Below are positions 35,023-43,328 of a stretch of 64,000 nt of DNA, piece after piece. Position 1 is the stretch's first letter, and each line of letters begins with the position of its first letter. Under the pieces are notes generated by a model. That model was not told the DNA's origin and did not search any database. It worked only from the letters and a program-made list of their open reading frames with translations. The translations under genes were made by a program, and so were the position numbers. The DNA is from JBBPYC01 sp965218765 (GTDB lineage: Bacteria; Pseudomonadota; Gammaproteobacteria; Burkholderiales; Burkholderiaceae_C), in contig CBDCLU010000002.1 in NCBI GenBank assembly GCA_965218765.1, positions 1,364,001 to 1,428,000 on the forward strand, in the 5' to 3' direction.

Positions 35023-35025
35023 TAG
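33967..35025 (+). CDS. IS630-family transposase
   Basis: 352 residues. N-terminal helix-turn-helix region (ATREAIMSELRCDSRFISTWKSRFG and KLAAQLGLPFMTVQRIWRKHDV), then the DDE catalytic domain: Asp in VFCVDEKTAIQAL, Asp in HVICDNVSSHK, and Glu in SSWLNQVENWFARIQRD. No disruption is seen, so it may be active. The stop codon TAG is completed by the TA target duplication and the next host base, so the element has no stop codon wholly of its own in this position. Confidence 0.93.
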   Translation: MGKLNLSDTERQELMTMQRSRTMAVGQVRRARLILRLDEGATREAIMSELRCDSRFISTWKSRFGADRLAGLYARHPGRAPRRDLARLEARVLNYTLQRKPKDGSTHWSSRKLAAQLGLPFMTVQRIWRKHDVRPHLLEQHMVSNDPDFEAKAADVIALYLNPPTHAAVFCVDEKTAIQALDRKDRMLPLSPGRAESHGFEYKRNGTLSLFAALNTATGEVLGKTAARHTSAQFVAFLADVVSSQAEGKEIHVICDNVSSHKTPAVQAFLAEHANVAMHYTPTYSSWLNQVENWFARIQRDIITRGVFTSVRDLDKKLMRYIRQYNKDPKPLRWKYDDPNRRIRCNSSGSMD

Positions 35026-35384
35026 CCGCCATTTATGCGGTATCGGCCGCCGTGGTTGCGCCGATTCATTCCGGTGGCGGCAGCAACCTCAAGGTCTCTG
35101 AAGCGCTTGCGCACGGGCGCGCCTACATCACGACCGAGTTTGCGTTCGCCGCACTGGCCGACTGTCGGCAGCGGGGCCGCGACTTGGCGGTCGCACGCGG
35201 TGCGGCGCAGTTTGCCGAGCTGTGCATCGAGCTGCTGCGCTCGCCTGAGCGTCGCAACACAATGGGTGCGACTGGCTTCGAGGCCTGCCAGCAGCAACTC
35301 GGCCGCGAACAGTTCCTCCAGACCGCTGCGCAGATGGCGCGGTCGATGCTGCGCAAGCCGGTGCATGCGGAGCCGCTCGTATGA
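35023..35384 (+). pseudogene. Glycosyltransferase, 3' part
   Basis: Continuation of the gene interrupted by the IS630 element. Readable product AAIYAVSAAVVAPIHSGGGSNLKVSEALAHGRAYITTEFAFAAL, where the GGGSNLK-EALA stretch is the nucleotide-sugar binding end of GT4-type glycosyltransferases. The gene ends at 35384, overlapping the start of the flippase gene by 4 bases (ATGA), which shows they were once coupled. Confidence 0.85.
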
Positions 35385-36877
35385 TCCCGCCTGAAGGCTT
35401 GGTCGTGACCACGACGGCACCCGACCCGCGCCGCGCGCTGGTCGTCGGCACCTTGTGGTCGGTGGCGATGCGCTGGGGCATCAAGGGCATGGGGCTGATC
35501 AGCACGCTGGTGCTCGCGCGCATCCCGACGCCGGGCGACTACGGCGTAGTGGCGATGGCGATGCTGGTGGTGGGGCTCGCTGAAGTTCTGATCGACTTCG
35601 GCGCGAGCACGGCACTGCTATGAGAGCCGAATGCCGATCGCTCCTTCATCGATTCGACCTGGACGCTCGGCGCGATCCAGGGCCTGATCGCTGCCGGCCT
35701 GCTGGGGCTGGCCGCGCCGTTGGCCGGCTACTACTTCAAGGAGCCGCGCGTGGTGCCGGTGATCTGGATCATCGCGCCGTTCATCGCGTTCGCCAGCTTC
35801 GGCAACATCGGCATTACGCTGGCGCGCAAGCAGCTCAATTTCGCGCTCGAATTCCGTTATGCGCTTGCCGGCAAGCTGGTCGGCGTGCTGGCCACCGTGG
35901 CCGCGGCGCTGGCGCTGGCGCTGCGCGACTTTCGCGCGCTCGTGATCGGTGTGGCGTCCGGCTACTTTTTCGGCATGCTGCTGAGCCACTGGATGCATCC
36001 GTATCGCCCGCGCTGGTGCACCAGCAGCTTCGCGGCGATGTGGAATTTCAGCAAGTGGCTGCTGATCGGCGGCATCGGCGGTTTTGCGATCCGCAAGGTC
36101 GATGAGATCGCGGCCGGCCGGCTCGGGAGCGCCGCGCAGTTCGGCGCGTACACCGTCGGCGCCGACATTGGCCAGCTCGTCACGGCCGAAGTGGGCCCGC
36201 CGATCAACCGCACGTTGCTGCCAACGCTCTCCTCGATGCACGAGGACGTGGCGCGCATGCGGCAGGCCACGCTGAAGGTGCTGTCGGTGGTCGCGACCGT
36301 GGTGCTGCCGCTGGGCGTCGGCTTGGCGCTGGTGGCGCCGGTCGCAACACGGGTGCTGCTGGGCGCGAAATGGGATGCGGCCACGCCGTTCGTTACGAAC
36401 TTCGCCCTGGCCGGTGCTGTGCGCGTGCTCAGCGGTCCGTGTGGAACGTTGCTGCTGGTGCTCGGTCACAGCAAGCTGCAGGCGAGAAACAGCTGGATCG
36501 AATTCGCGATCTTCCTGCTGGCTGCCGCGGCGCTGGTGCCGACGCTCGGCTTCATCGGGCTGGCTTACGCGCGCCTGCTTTCGGCTATCGCGATCAGCCT
36601 GATCTATTTGATGGTGGCACGCATCGTCGCGGATCTATCGTACAGCGCGCTCGCCGAGGCGCTCTGGCGGCCGTTGATCGGTGTTGCGCTGATGGCTGCG
36701 GTGCTGCCGTGGTTTGCCGACGCGGAGCGTCTGCCGGCGCTGCAACTTGCGCTGTCAGTCGGCATCGGCGGGCTGATCTACAGCGGCTGGACTGTGTTGT
36801 CGTGGTGGCTGGCGGGCCGGCCGGACGGCATTGAGCGGATGGTGGCCGAGCGGCTGGGTCTGCGCGGCCGGCCCTGA
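35381..36877 (+). pseudogene. Polysaccharide flippase (Wzx-like) with in-frame stop
   Basis: Reading from ATG 35381 gives 80 residues, then TGA at 35621-35623; the same frame then continues without any shift to 36877, for about 498 codons in all, the normal size of an oligosaccharide flippase. The first part (VAMRWGIKGMGLISTLVLARIPTPGDYGVVAMAMLVVGLAEVLIDFG) is the diagnostic N-terminal helix pair of the Wzx/MATE-like family, and many hydrophobic segments follow. A CGA-to-TGA change would explain the stop. Downstream ATGs could yield a fragment lacking helices 1-3, unlikely to work. Confidence 0.85.
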
Positions 36878-36907
36878 GCGGCACGTTGCCACGCATGGGC
36901 GGCGCGC

Positions 36908-37876
36908 TCAGTCCGCGTCGCCCTGCAGCTGCCGCTCGAGCCGATCCAGTACGCGGTAGCACGGCAGCACCTGCGCGACGCTCGAATTCGGCTCGCGACC
37001 TTCGCGGATGGCGGCAAAAAACTCGCGGTCCTGCAGTTCGATGCCGTTCATCGAGACAGCCACCTTGCTCACATCGATCTTTTCTTCCTTGCCCGTGAAC
37101 AGGTCGTCGTAGCGCGCCAGATAGGTCGCGCTGTCGCCGATGTAGCGGAAGAACGTGCCGAGCGGCCCGTCGTTGTTGAACGAGAGCGACAGCGTGCAGA
37201 TCGCGCCGCTCGCGGCTTTCAGCTGGATGCTCATGTCCATCGCAATGCCGAGTTCCGGGTGCAGCGGCCCCTGCACCGCATTCGCCTGCACGACCTCACT
37301 GCCGGTCTGGTATCGAAACAGATCGACCGTGTGCGCCGCGTGGTGCCACAGCAGATGATCCGTCCAGCTGCGCGGCTGGCCCAGCGCGTTGGTGTTGGTG
37401 CGGCGAAAAAAGTAGGTCTGCACGTCGAGTTGCTGGAGGTGGAATTCACCGGCTGCGACGCGCCGATGCACGTACTGATGGCTCGGGTTGAAGCGGCGCG
37501 TGTGGCCGACCATCGCGACCTTGCCCGACGCCTGCTGCGCGGCCAGCACGGCTTCGGCGTCCTGCATGCGGTCGGCCAGCGGGATTTCGACCTGCACGTG
37601 CTTACCGGCGTTCAGGCAGGCGATCGACTGCTCGGCGTGCATCTGCGTCGGCGTGCAGAGGATCACCGCATCGACTTCCTCCATCGCCAGGCTGTCGGCC
37701 AGCTCGGTCGTGACGTGTTTGATGCTGAACTTGTCGGCGACCGCTTTCGTCTTGTCCAGTTCGCGCCCGACCAGCGAGACGACTTCGACCCCGTTAATAT
37801 TCCTCATGCCTTCGAGGTGCTTGACGCCGAATGCGCCGGCGCCGGCGAGCGCGACCTTAATATTGCTGCTGCTCAT
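36908..37876 (-). CDS. ligC: 4-carboxy-2-hydroxymuconate-6-semialdehyde dehydrogenase
   Basis: 322 residues, Gfo/Idh/MocA fold. N-terminal Rossmann motif KVALAGAGAFGVKHLEG, then ILCTPTQMHAEQSIACLNAGKHVQVEIPLAD (the usual catalytic EKP Lys region is replaced by EIP). The middle has RFNPSHQYVHRRVAAGEFHLQQLDVQTYFFRRTN. LigC oxidises the hemiacetal form of the ring-cleavage product with NADP to 2-pyrone-4,6-dicarboxylate. Its place directly after ligAB supports the call. It starts just after ligB stops. Confidence 0.9.
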   Translation of the reverse strand: MSSSNIKVALAGAGAFGVKHLEGMRNINGVEVVSLVGRELDKTKAVADKFSIKHVTTELADSLAMEEVDAVILCTPTQMHAEQSIACLNAGKHVQVEIPLADRMQDAEAVLAAQQASGKVAMVGHTRRFNPSHQYVHRRVAAGEFHLQQLDVQTYFFRRTNTNALGQPRSWTDHLLWHHAAHTVDLFRYQTGSEVVQANAVQGPLHPELGIAMDMSIQLKAASGAICTLSLSFNNDGPLGTFFRYIGDSATYLARYDDLFTGKEEKIDVSKVAVSMNGIELQDREFFAAIREGREPNSSVAQVLPCYRVLDRLERQLQGDAD

Positions 37877-38731
37877 CTAGTGGTTCTCCAGGATCAGATG
37901 GCCGACCGCGGTGTTCGACGCGGGCACATGGTAGAAGCGATGCGCGACCGTCGGCGCCGGGCCACCCGCCACATCGGCCATCGCGCCGCGCGCGATCAGC
38001 CACATCACGAGCTCGATCCCTTCCGAGCCGGCTTCGCGCACGTATTCGATGTGCGGCATCGCGGCCTGGGCGGCCGGGTCTGCGATGAGACGGTCCAGAA
38101 ACGCGTTGTCGAACGCCTTGTTGATGAGGCCGGCGCGCGGGCCTTGCAACTGATGGCTCATGCCGCCGGTGCCCCAGATCTGCACGTTCAGGTCCTGGTC
38201 GAATGACTCGACCGCCTTGCGGATCGCCTTGCCGAGCTGAAAGCAGCGGTTGCCCGACGGCACCGGGTACTGCACCACGTTCACGGCGAACGGAATCACG
38301 GGCGCGGGCCACGCGTCGGGCTGGCCGCACAGCAGCGACAGCGGCACCGTGAGGCCGTGATCGACATCCATCTTGTTCACGATGGTCAGGTCGAAATCGT
38401 CCTGGATCACCGACTGCGCGATGTGCGCGGCGAGCTCCGGCTGGCCGATCACTTTGGGCACCGGCCGCGGGCCCCAGCCTTCGTCGGCGGGTGCGTACTC
38501 ATCGGCGCAGCCGATCGCGAACGTCGGGATCATGTCGAGGCTGAACGCGGTGGCGTGGTCGTTGTAGATCAGGATGATCGCGTCGGGGCGATGATCTTTC
38601 AGCCACTGCCGACCGAAAGCATAGCCGTCGAACAGGGGCTGCCAGTAGGGTTCCGCAGTTTTGTTCAGGTCGATTGCGGCACCGATCGCGGGCACGTGCG
38701 AGGTGTAGACGGAGGCGGTGATGCGTGCCAT
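37877..38731 (-). CDS. ligB: Protocatechuate 4,5-dioxygenase beta subunit
   Basis: 284 residues from ATG 38731 (MARITASVYTSHVPAIG), preceded by GGGAGGG. Extradiol class III fold; SHVP near residue 12 and IIYNDHATAF near 60 contain iron-ligand His residues, with Glu further on in the family pattern. GTGGMSHQLQGPRAG is typical of LigB. With LigA it opens protocatechuate between C4 and C5. A TTG 9 bases upstream is in frame but less likely as start. Confidence 0.94.
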   Translation of the reverse strand: MARITASVYTSHVPAIGAAIDLNKTAEPYWQPLFDGYAFGRQWLKDHRPDAIILIYNDHATAFSLDMIPTFAIGCADEYAPADEGWGPRPVPKVIGQPELAAHIAQSVIQDDFDLTIVNKMDVDHGLTVPLSLLCGQPDAWPAPVIPFAVNVVQYPVPSGNRCFQLGKAIRKAVESFDQDLNVQIWGTGGMSHQLQGPRAGLINKAFDNAFLDRLIADPAAQAAMPHIEYVREAGSEGIELVMWLIARGAMADVAGGPAPTVAHRFYHVPASNTAVGHLILENH

Positions 38732-38736
38732 CGTGG

Positions 38737-39213
38737 TCAACCCTCCCCGCCGCCAGCCTGCGTGGCCTCGACCCTCTCAGTGGCCGTGAAGGCCTTGCGC
38801 TGCGGCTGCCGTTGCGCCTGCGCATCGCCGCTCTCCCCGACCACGCGGTTGCCTTCGACAGAGCGGCCGCCGGCGACCATCATCGCGCGGTATTCGTCTT
38901 CGCTCATGCCGGTCATGCTGCCGGCCATCTGCTGGAACGACTTGCCGTCGGTCGCGCCTATTTTTGCGAGGAAGTAGATGTTGCCGCCGAGCTCGATGCA
39001 GCGGTTCAGGTCGCGTGCGAGCACGGCCTGCTTCTGCGCCTCGGTCATCGGCCACTGGTCCAGATAGAGCCGCTCGTCGGCCTTGAACTGCGCGCGGTTC
39101 TCCGCCTTCATCAGCGACATGCAGAACTGGTTCAGGTGGTAGCCGCGGCGCGACTGGTCGGCATCGAAGATGGTGGTGCCGGGCACGTCCAGATAGGGTT
39201 TGTCGAGGGCCAT
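38737..39213 (-). CDS. ligA: Protocatechuate 4,5-dioxygenase alpha subunit
   Basis: 158 residues. Core LigA features: SRRGYHLNQFCMSLMKAENRAQFKADERLYLDQWPMTEAQKQAVLARDLNRCIELGGNIYFLAKIGATDGKSFQ and MAGSMTGMSEDEYRAMM. The last 35 residues are a polar Gln/Glu-rich extension not needed for the fold. The alpha subunit closes the active site of LigB. It ends 5 bases before ligB starts. Confidence 0.94.
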   Translation of the reverse strand: MALDKPYLDVPGTTIFDADQSRRGYHLNQFCMSLMKAENRAQFKADERLYLDQWPMTEAQKQAVLARDLNRCIELGGNIYFLAKIGATDGKSFQQMAGSMTGMSEDEYRAMMVAGGRSVEGNRVVGESGDAQAQRQPQRKAFTATERVEATQAGGGEG

Positions 39214-39217
39214 GATT

Positions 39218-40123
39218 TCAGCTCCAGTAAAGGCGCACGGGATTGTCCACCAGCAGCTTTTGCTGCAACTCGACGGTCGTCGCGATCTGCGGGATGAAAT
39301 CGACGAGCAGGCCGTCGTCGGGCATGTGATCCTTCAGATTCGGATGCGGCCAGTCGGTGCCCCAGAGCACGCGGTCGGGGAACGTCTCGACGATGCGCCT
39401 TGCGAACGGCACCACGTCGCGGTAGGCATGCTGCTCGCCATCCAGCGCTTTCGGCCCGGTGACGCTCAGGCGTTCGGGGCAACTGACCTTGCTCCAGACG
39501 TTCTCATGCTCGCGCATGAATTTGACGAACAGTTCGAACTCGGGGCCATCGACCGGCTTGGACACATCGGGCCGGCCCATGTGATCGACGACGACGGTGG
39601 TCGGCAGGCCGGTGAAAAACTCCCACAGTTCGGGCAGGTCCACCGCCTCGAAATAGATCACCACGTGCCAGCCGAGCGCCTTGATGCGGCCCGCGATCTC
39701 CATCAGCTCGTCCTTCGGCGTGAAGTCCACGAGCCGTTTGACGAAATTGAAGCGCACGCCGCGCACGCCGGCTTCGTGCATGGTCTGCAAGTCGGCATCG
39801 CTGATGTCGCGCCGAACCGTCGCGACGCCGCGCGCACGACCATTTGCCGCCTTGCACGCATCGATCATCGCGCGGTTGTCGGCGCCATGGCAGGTCGCCT
39901 GCACAATCACGTTCTTGTAGAAGCCGAGATGGTCGCGCAAAGCGAACAACTGCGCCTTGCTCGCATCACAGGGCGTGTACTTGCGCTCGCTCGCGTACGG
40001 AAACTCCGCGCCGGGGCCGAATACGTGGCAATGCGCATCGACCGCGCCGGGTGGCAGCTTGAACGTCGGGGTGCTCGGGTTCGCGTACCAGTCGAGCCAG
40101 CCGGGGGTCTTGGTGAATTCCAT
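39218..40123 (-). CDS. ligI: 2-pyrone-4,6-dicarboxylate hydrolase
   Basis: 301 residues from ATG 40123 (MEFTKTPGWLDWYANPSTPTF). Amidohydrolase fold: VDAHCHVFGPGAEFPY at the N-terminus, VIVQATCHGADNRAMIDACK, VVVDHMGRPD and VLWGTDWPHPNLKDHMPDDG, with the Asp that activates water. LigI opens the lactone of 2-pyrone-4,6-dicarboxylate to 4-oxalomesaconate. The gene ends 4 bases before ligA starts. Confidence 0.94.
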   Translation of the reverse strand: MEFTKTPGWLDWYANPSTPTFKLPPGAVDAHCHVFGPGAEFPYASERKYTPCDASKAQLFALRDHLGFYKNVIVQATCHGADNRAMIDACKAANGRARGVATVRRDISDADLQTMHEAGVRGVRFNFVKRLVDFTPKDELMEIAGRIKALGWHVVIYFEAVDLPELWEFFTGLPTTVVVDHMGRPDVSKPVDGPEFELFVKFMREHENVWSKVSCPERLSVTGPKALDGEQHAYRDVVPFARRIVETFPDRVLWGTDWPHPNLKDHMPDDGLLVDFIPQIATTVELQQKLLVDNPVRLYWS

Positions 40124-40136
40124 GCTCTGCGCGTCT

Positions 40137-40826
40137 TCAGTCGACGTAGCGCAAGCCGGCTTTTTCGAGCGGCTCACGCATCTTGTACATGTCGAGGCCC
40201 AGCACGCCGGCAGCGAGCTTCGCCCGCTTATCGGTCTCGTTCGCCTCGCGCGCCTCGGCTGCGTCGGCTGCCTGCATCGCGACGGCGGCCGGCACCACGA
40301 CGACGCCGTCGTCATCGGCGATCACCACGTCGCCGGGGTTGACCAACGCGCCCGCGCAGACGACTGGTATGTTGACCGAGCCGAGCGTTGCCTTCACCGT
40401 GCCCTTCGCTCCCACCGCGCGGCTGAAGGTTGGGAAGTTCATCGCGGTCAGATCCTTCACGTCCCGAACGCCGCCGTCGATCACGATGCCGACCGCGCCG
40501 CGCGCCTGGAAGCTGGTGGCCAGCAGATCCCCGAAGAAGCCGTCGGTGTTGTCGGTCGTGCAGGCCGCGACGACGATGTCGCCGGGCTGCAACTGCTCGG
40601 CTGCGACATGCAGCATCCAGTTGTCGCCCGGTTGCAGCAGCACGGTGACCGCAGTGCCGCACGCGTGCGCGCCGACATAGACGGGGCGCATATACGTCTT
40701 CATCAGGCCGATACGGCCCATCGCCTCATGCACGGTTGCAGAGCTGAAGCGCGACAGTTTTTCGACCGCCGCGCGGTCCGCGCGCTCGATGCTGCGTTTG
40801 ACGATGCCCAACTGATTCATGCTCAT
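40137..40826 (-). CDS. ligK: 4-carboxy-4-hydroxy-2-oxoadipate aldolase
   Basis: 229 residues. RraA-like fold with a divalent-metal site: GTAVTVLLQPGDNWMLHVAAEQLQPGDIVV, then IDGGVRDVKDL, where Arg and Asp are catalytic in the class II pyruvate aldolases of this family. LigK splits 4-carboxy-4-hydroxy-2-oxoadipate into pyruvate and oxaloacetate and also decarboxylates oxaloacetate. Start is ATG 40826 or ATG 40820. It lies between ligJ and ligI in the operon. Confidence 0.93.
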   Translation of the reverse strand: MSMNQLGIVKRSIERADRAAVEKLSRFSSATVHEAMGRIGLMKTYMRPVYVGAHACGTAVTVLLQPGDNWMLHVAAEQLQPGDIVVAACTTDNTDGFFGDLLATSFQARGAVGIVIDGGVRDVKDLTAMNFPTFSRAVGAKGTVKATLGSVNIPVVCAGALVNPGDVVIADDDGVVVVPAAVAMQAADAAEAREANETDKRAKLAAGVLGLDMYKMREPLEKAGLRYVD

Positions 40827-40835
40827 GGCGGCTCC

Positions 40836-41864
40836 TTATCTGCCTTGCGATTTCAACTGCGCGTCCAGCTTCGGAAACACGCGTCGCGCATTGCCTTCAT
40901 AGACCTGCTGGCGCTCGTCCACGCTCAACAGTTTGCTATCTTCGATGTAGCGCTTCGTGTCGTCGTAGTAGTGGCCGGTCTCCGGGTCGATGCCGCGCAC
41001 CGCGCCGATCATCTCGGACGCGAACAGCACGTTCTTGACCGGGATCACGGTGTTCAGCAGATCGATGCCGGGCTGGTGATAGACGCAGGTGTCGAAATAA
41101 ATGTTGTTCAGCAGGTGCTCGGACAACAGCGGCCTTTTCATCTCCTGCGCCAGCCCGCGAAAGCGCCCCCAGTGATACGGCACCGCGCCGCCGCCGTGCG
41201 GGATGATGAAGCGCAGTTGCGGAAAATCCTTGAACAGGTCGGACGTCAGGCACTGCATGAACGCGGTGGTATCCGCATTCAGATAGTGCGCGCCGGTGGT
41301 GTGGAACGCCGGGTTGCAGCTCGTGCTCACGTGGATCATCGCGGGGATGTCGTGCTCGATCATCTTCTCGTAGATCGGCCACCAGTGGCGGTCCGACAGC
41401 GGCGGCGCGGTCCAGTGGCCGCCGGACGGATCGGGGTTCAGGTTGATGCCGACGTTGCCGTATTCGTTGATGCACTTGTCGAGTTCGGAGATGCAGGTCG
41501 CCGGATCGACACCCGGCGACTGCGGCAGCATCGCGACCGGCACGAAGCGATCCGGAAACAACGTCGAGACGCGATAGCAAAGCTCGTTGCAGATCGCGGC
41601 CCAGGTCGAGGACACCTCGAAGTCGCCGATGTGATGCGCCATGAAGCTGGCTCTCGGCGAAAACAGCGTGAGGTCGCTGCCGCGTTCGTTCATCAGGCGC
41701 AGCTGATTCGCTTCGATGCTCTCGCGCAGTTCGTCGTCGCTGATCTTCAGCTCCGACACCTTCGGCATCTGCGCCGGGTCCTTGATGCCTGCGATCTGGC
41801 GGTTGCGCCAGGTCTCCAGCGCTTTCGGCGCAGTCGTGTAGTGGCCGTGGCAGTCGATGATCAT
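40836..41864 (-). CDS. ligJ: 4-oxalomesaconate hydratase
   Basis: 342 residues from ATG 41864 (MIIDCHGHYTTAPKALETWRNRQ). Amidohydrolase-2 fold; metal ligands in DCHGHY, MIHVSTSCNPAFHTTGAHYL, FIIPHGGGAVPYHWGRFRG and the late Glu/Asp region VLFASEMIGAVRGIDPETG. LigJ adds water to 4-oxalomesaconate. Second gene of the operon after pobA. Confidence 0.93.
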   Translation of the reverse strand: MIIDCHGHYTTAPKALETWRNRQIAGIKDPAQMPKVSELKISDDELRESIEANQLRLMNERGSDLTLFSPRASFMAHHIGDFEVSSTWAAICNELCYRVSTLFPDRFVPVAMLPQSPGVDPATCISELDKCINEYGNVGINLNPDPSGGHWTAPPLSDRHWWPIYEKMIEHDIPAMIHVSTSCNPAFHTTGAHYLNADTTAFMQCLTSDLFKDFPQLRFIIPHGGGAVPYHWGRFRGLAQEMKRPLLSEHLLNNIYFDTCVYHQPGIDLLNTVIPVKNVLFASEMIGAVRGIDPETGHYYDDTKRYIEDSKLLSVDERQQVYEGNARRVFPKLDAQLKSQGR

Positions 41865-41980
41865 GATGAAGTGCTGGCTCCTGTGTTTGAATTTTGTGCG
41901 GCAGGTCATTGTGCGGGGGTCGCAGGCCGGCCAACAGGACCGGCGCAGACTTTCAGCTATAGCGATCCGGCATCGCGGCT

Positions 41981-43180
41981 TCAAGCGTCCGCATTAAAGG
42001 GCAGCCCGACGTAGTTCTCGGCGACCGTCGTGGCCGCAGCACGCGAGCTGACCAAGTAGTTGAGCTCGGCGAGCTGCAGCTTCTGTCCGATCGCGCCGGT
42101 CTCCGGAAACTTGTGCATCAGGCTCGTGAACCACCAGGAAAAGCGCTCGGCTTTCCAGACCCGACTCAGGCAGCGCTGCGAATAGCGGTCGATGCCGTCG
42201 TCGCTGCGTTCCTGGAAATGTTCGATCAGCGCGCGCGACAAAAAGCGCACGTCAGACACCGCAAGATTGAGCCCCTTGGCCCCCGTCGGCGGCACGATGT
42301 GGGCGGCGTCGCCGGCCAGAAACAGCCGCCCGAAGCGCATCGGCTCGGCGACGAAGCTGCGCAGCGGCGCGATGCTTTTTTCGATCGACGGGCCGGCAAT
42401 GAGGCTTTCTGCGGCCTCGGGGTCGAGCCGGCGCCGCAACTCGTCCCAGAACGCCGCGTCGCTCCAGTTCTCCACTTGGTCTTTCAGCGAACACTGCACG
42501 TAGTAACGGGTTCGGGTCGGCGACCTCATCGAGCACAGTGCAAAGCCGCGCTCGTGGTTCGAGTAGATCAGCTCGTGCGAGACCGGCGGCGTGTCGGCGA
42601 GCACGCCGAGCCAGCCGAACGGGTAGACCTTCTCGTAGATCGACAACGCATTCTGCGGCAGAGAAGCACGGCTCACGCCGTGGTAGCCGTCGCAGCCTGC
42701 AATGAAGTCGCAGCGGATCTCATGCGCCTGGCCGTCGTGGGTGTAGGTGATCCGCGCCGACTTCGCGCCGGTGTCGAAGTCGTGCAGCGCGACGTCGGCA
42801 GCTTGATAAATGGTCACGGCACCGTCCGCCTTGCGCGCCTCCATCAGATCCCTTGTCACCTCGGTCTGACCATAGACCATCACCTGCTTGCCGTCCGTAA
42901 GCCCACGCAGGTCGATCCGGTGCCGCCGGCCTTCGAAGCACAGCTCGATGCCGCCGTGCGGCATGCCCTCAGCGTGCATGCGAGCGCCGACACCGGCTTC
43001 ATCGAGCAGGTCGCAGGTGGTCTGCTCGAGCACACCCGCGCGAATCCGGCCGAGCACGTAGTCGCCGCTCTGGCGTTCCAGCACGATGTTGTCGATGCTG
43101 GCGCGGGTCAGCAGTTGCCCGAGCAGCAGGCCGGCCGGGCCAGCGCCGATGATCGCGACCTGGGTGCGGTGCATGGTCAT
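41981..43180 (-). CDS. pobA: 4-hydroxybenzoate 3-monooxygenase
   Basis: 399 residues, the size of PobA. FAD-binding GxGxxG in VAIIGAGPAGLLLGQLL, the DG motif in FIAGCDGYHGVSRASLP, and GDAAHIVPPTGAKGLNLAVSDVRFL. It hydroxylates 4-hydroxybenzoate to protocatechuate with NADPH and O2. Start ATG 43180 (or ATG 43174) has GGAAGA upstream. First gene of the lig operon and divergent from the LysR gene. Confidence 0.95.
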   Translation of the reverse strand: MTMHRTQVAIIGAGPAGLLLGQLLTRASIDNIVLERQSGDYVLGRIRAGVLEQTTCDLLDEAGVGARMHAEGMPHGGIELCFEGRRHRIDLRGLTDGKQVMVYGQTEVTRDLMEARKADGAVTIYQAADVALHDFDTGAKSARITYTHDGQAHEIRCDFIAGCDGYHGVSRASLPQNALSIYEKVYPFGWLGVLADTPPVSHELIYSNHERGFALCSMRSPTRTRYYVQCSLKDQVENWSDAAFWDELRRRLDPEAAESLIAGPSIEKSIAPLRSFVAEPMRFGRLFLAGDAAHIVPPTGAKGLNLAVSDVRFLSRALIEHFQERSDDGIDRYSQRCLSRVWKAERFSWWFTSLMHKFPETGAIGQKLQLAELNYLVSSRAAATTVAENYVGLPFNADA

Positions 43181-43278
43181 GGGTTGTCTTCCGATATGAG
43201 CGCCCATGCGCAGCACGCACGGGCCGCTCCATTGTCCAGGGGGTGCCGATCTTGCGCCAGCGCCCGGCCGCCTACCAG

Positions 43279-43297
43279 TTATAAGGTTTCGGAATAA
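43279..43297. promoter_or_regulatory. Candidate LysR-type operator
   Basis: TTAT, 11 bases, ATAA: an inverted repeat of the T-N11-A form bound by LysR regulators, located in the 148-base divergent region between pobA and the lysR-type gene, about 30 bases before the regulator start. Binding is inference. Confidence 0.5.
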
Positions 43298-43328
43298 CGC
43301 GGCGCGCAATTCGAAGGAGATTTTCTCG

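Noticed and set aside
39957..42014. 685-codon open frame on the plus strand
   Set aside because: It is antisense to ligI, ligK and ligJ, rich in Arg/His/Ala as expected of a shadow frame in high-GC DNA, and resembles no protein.
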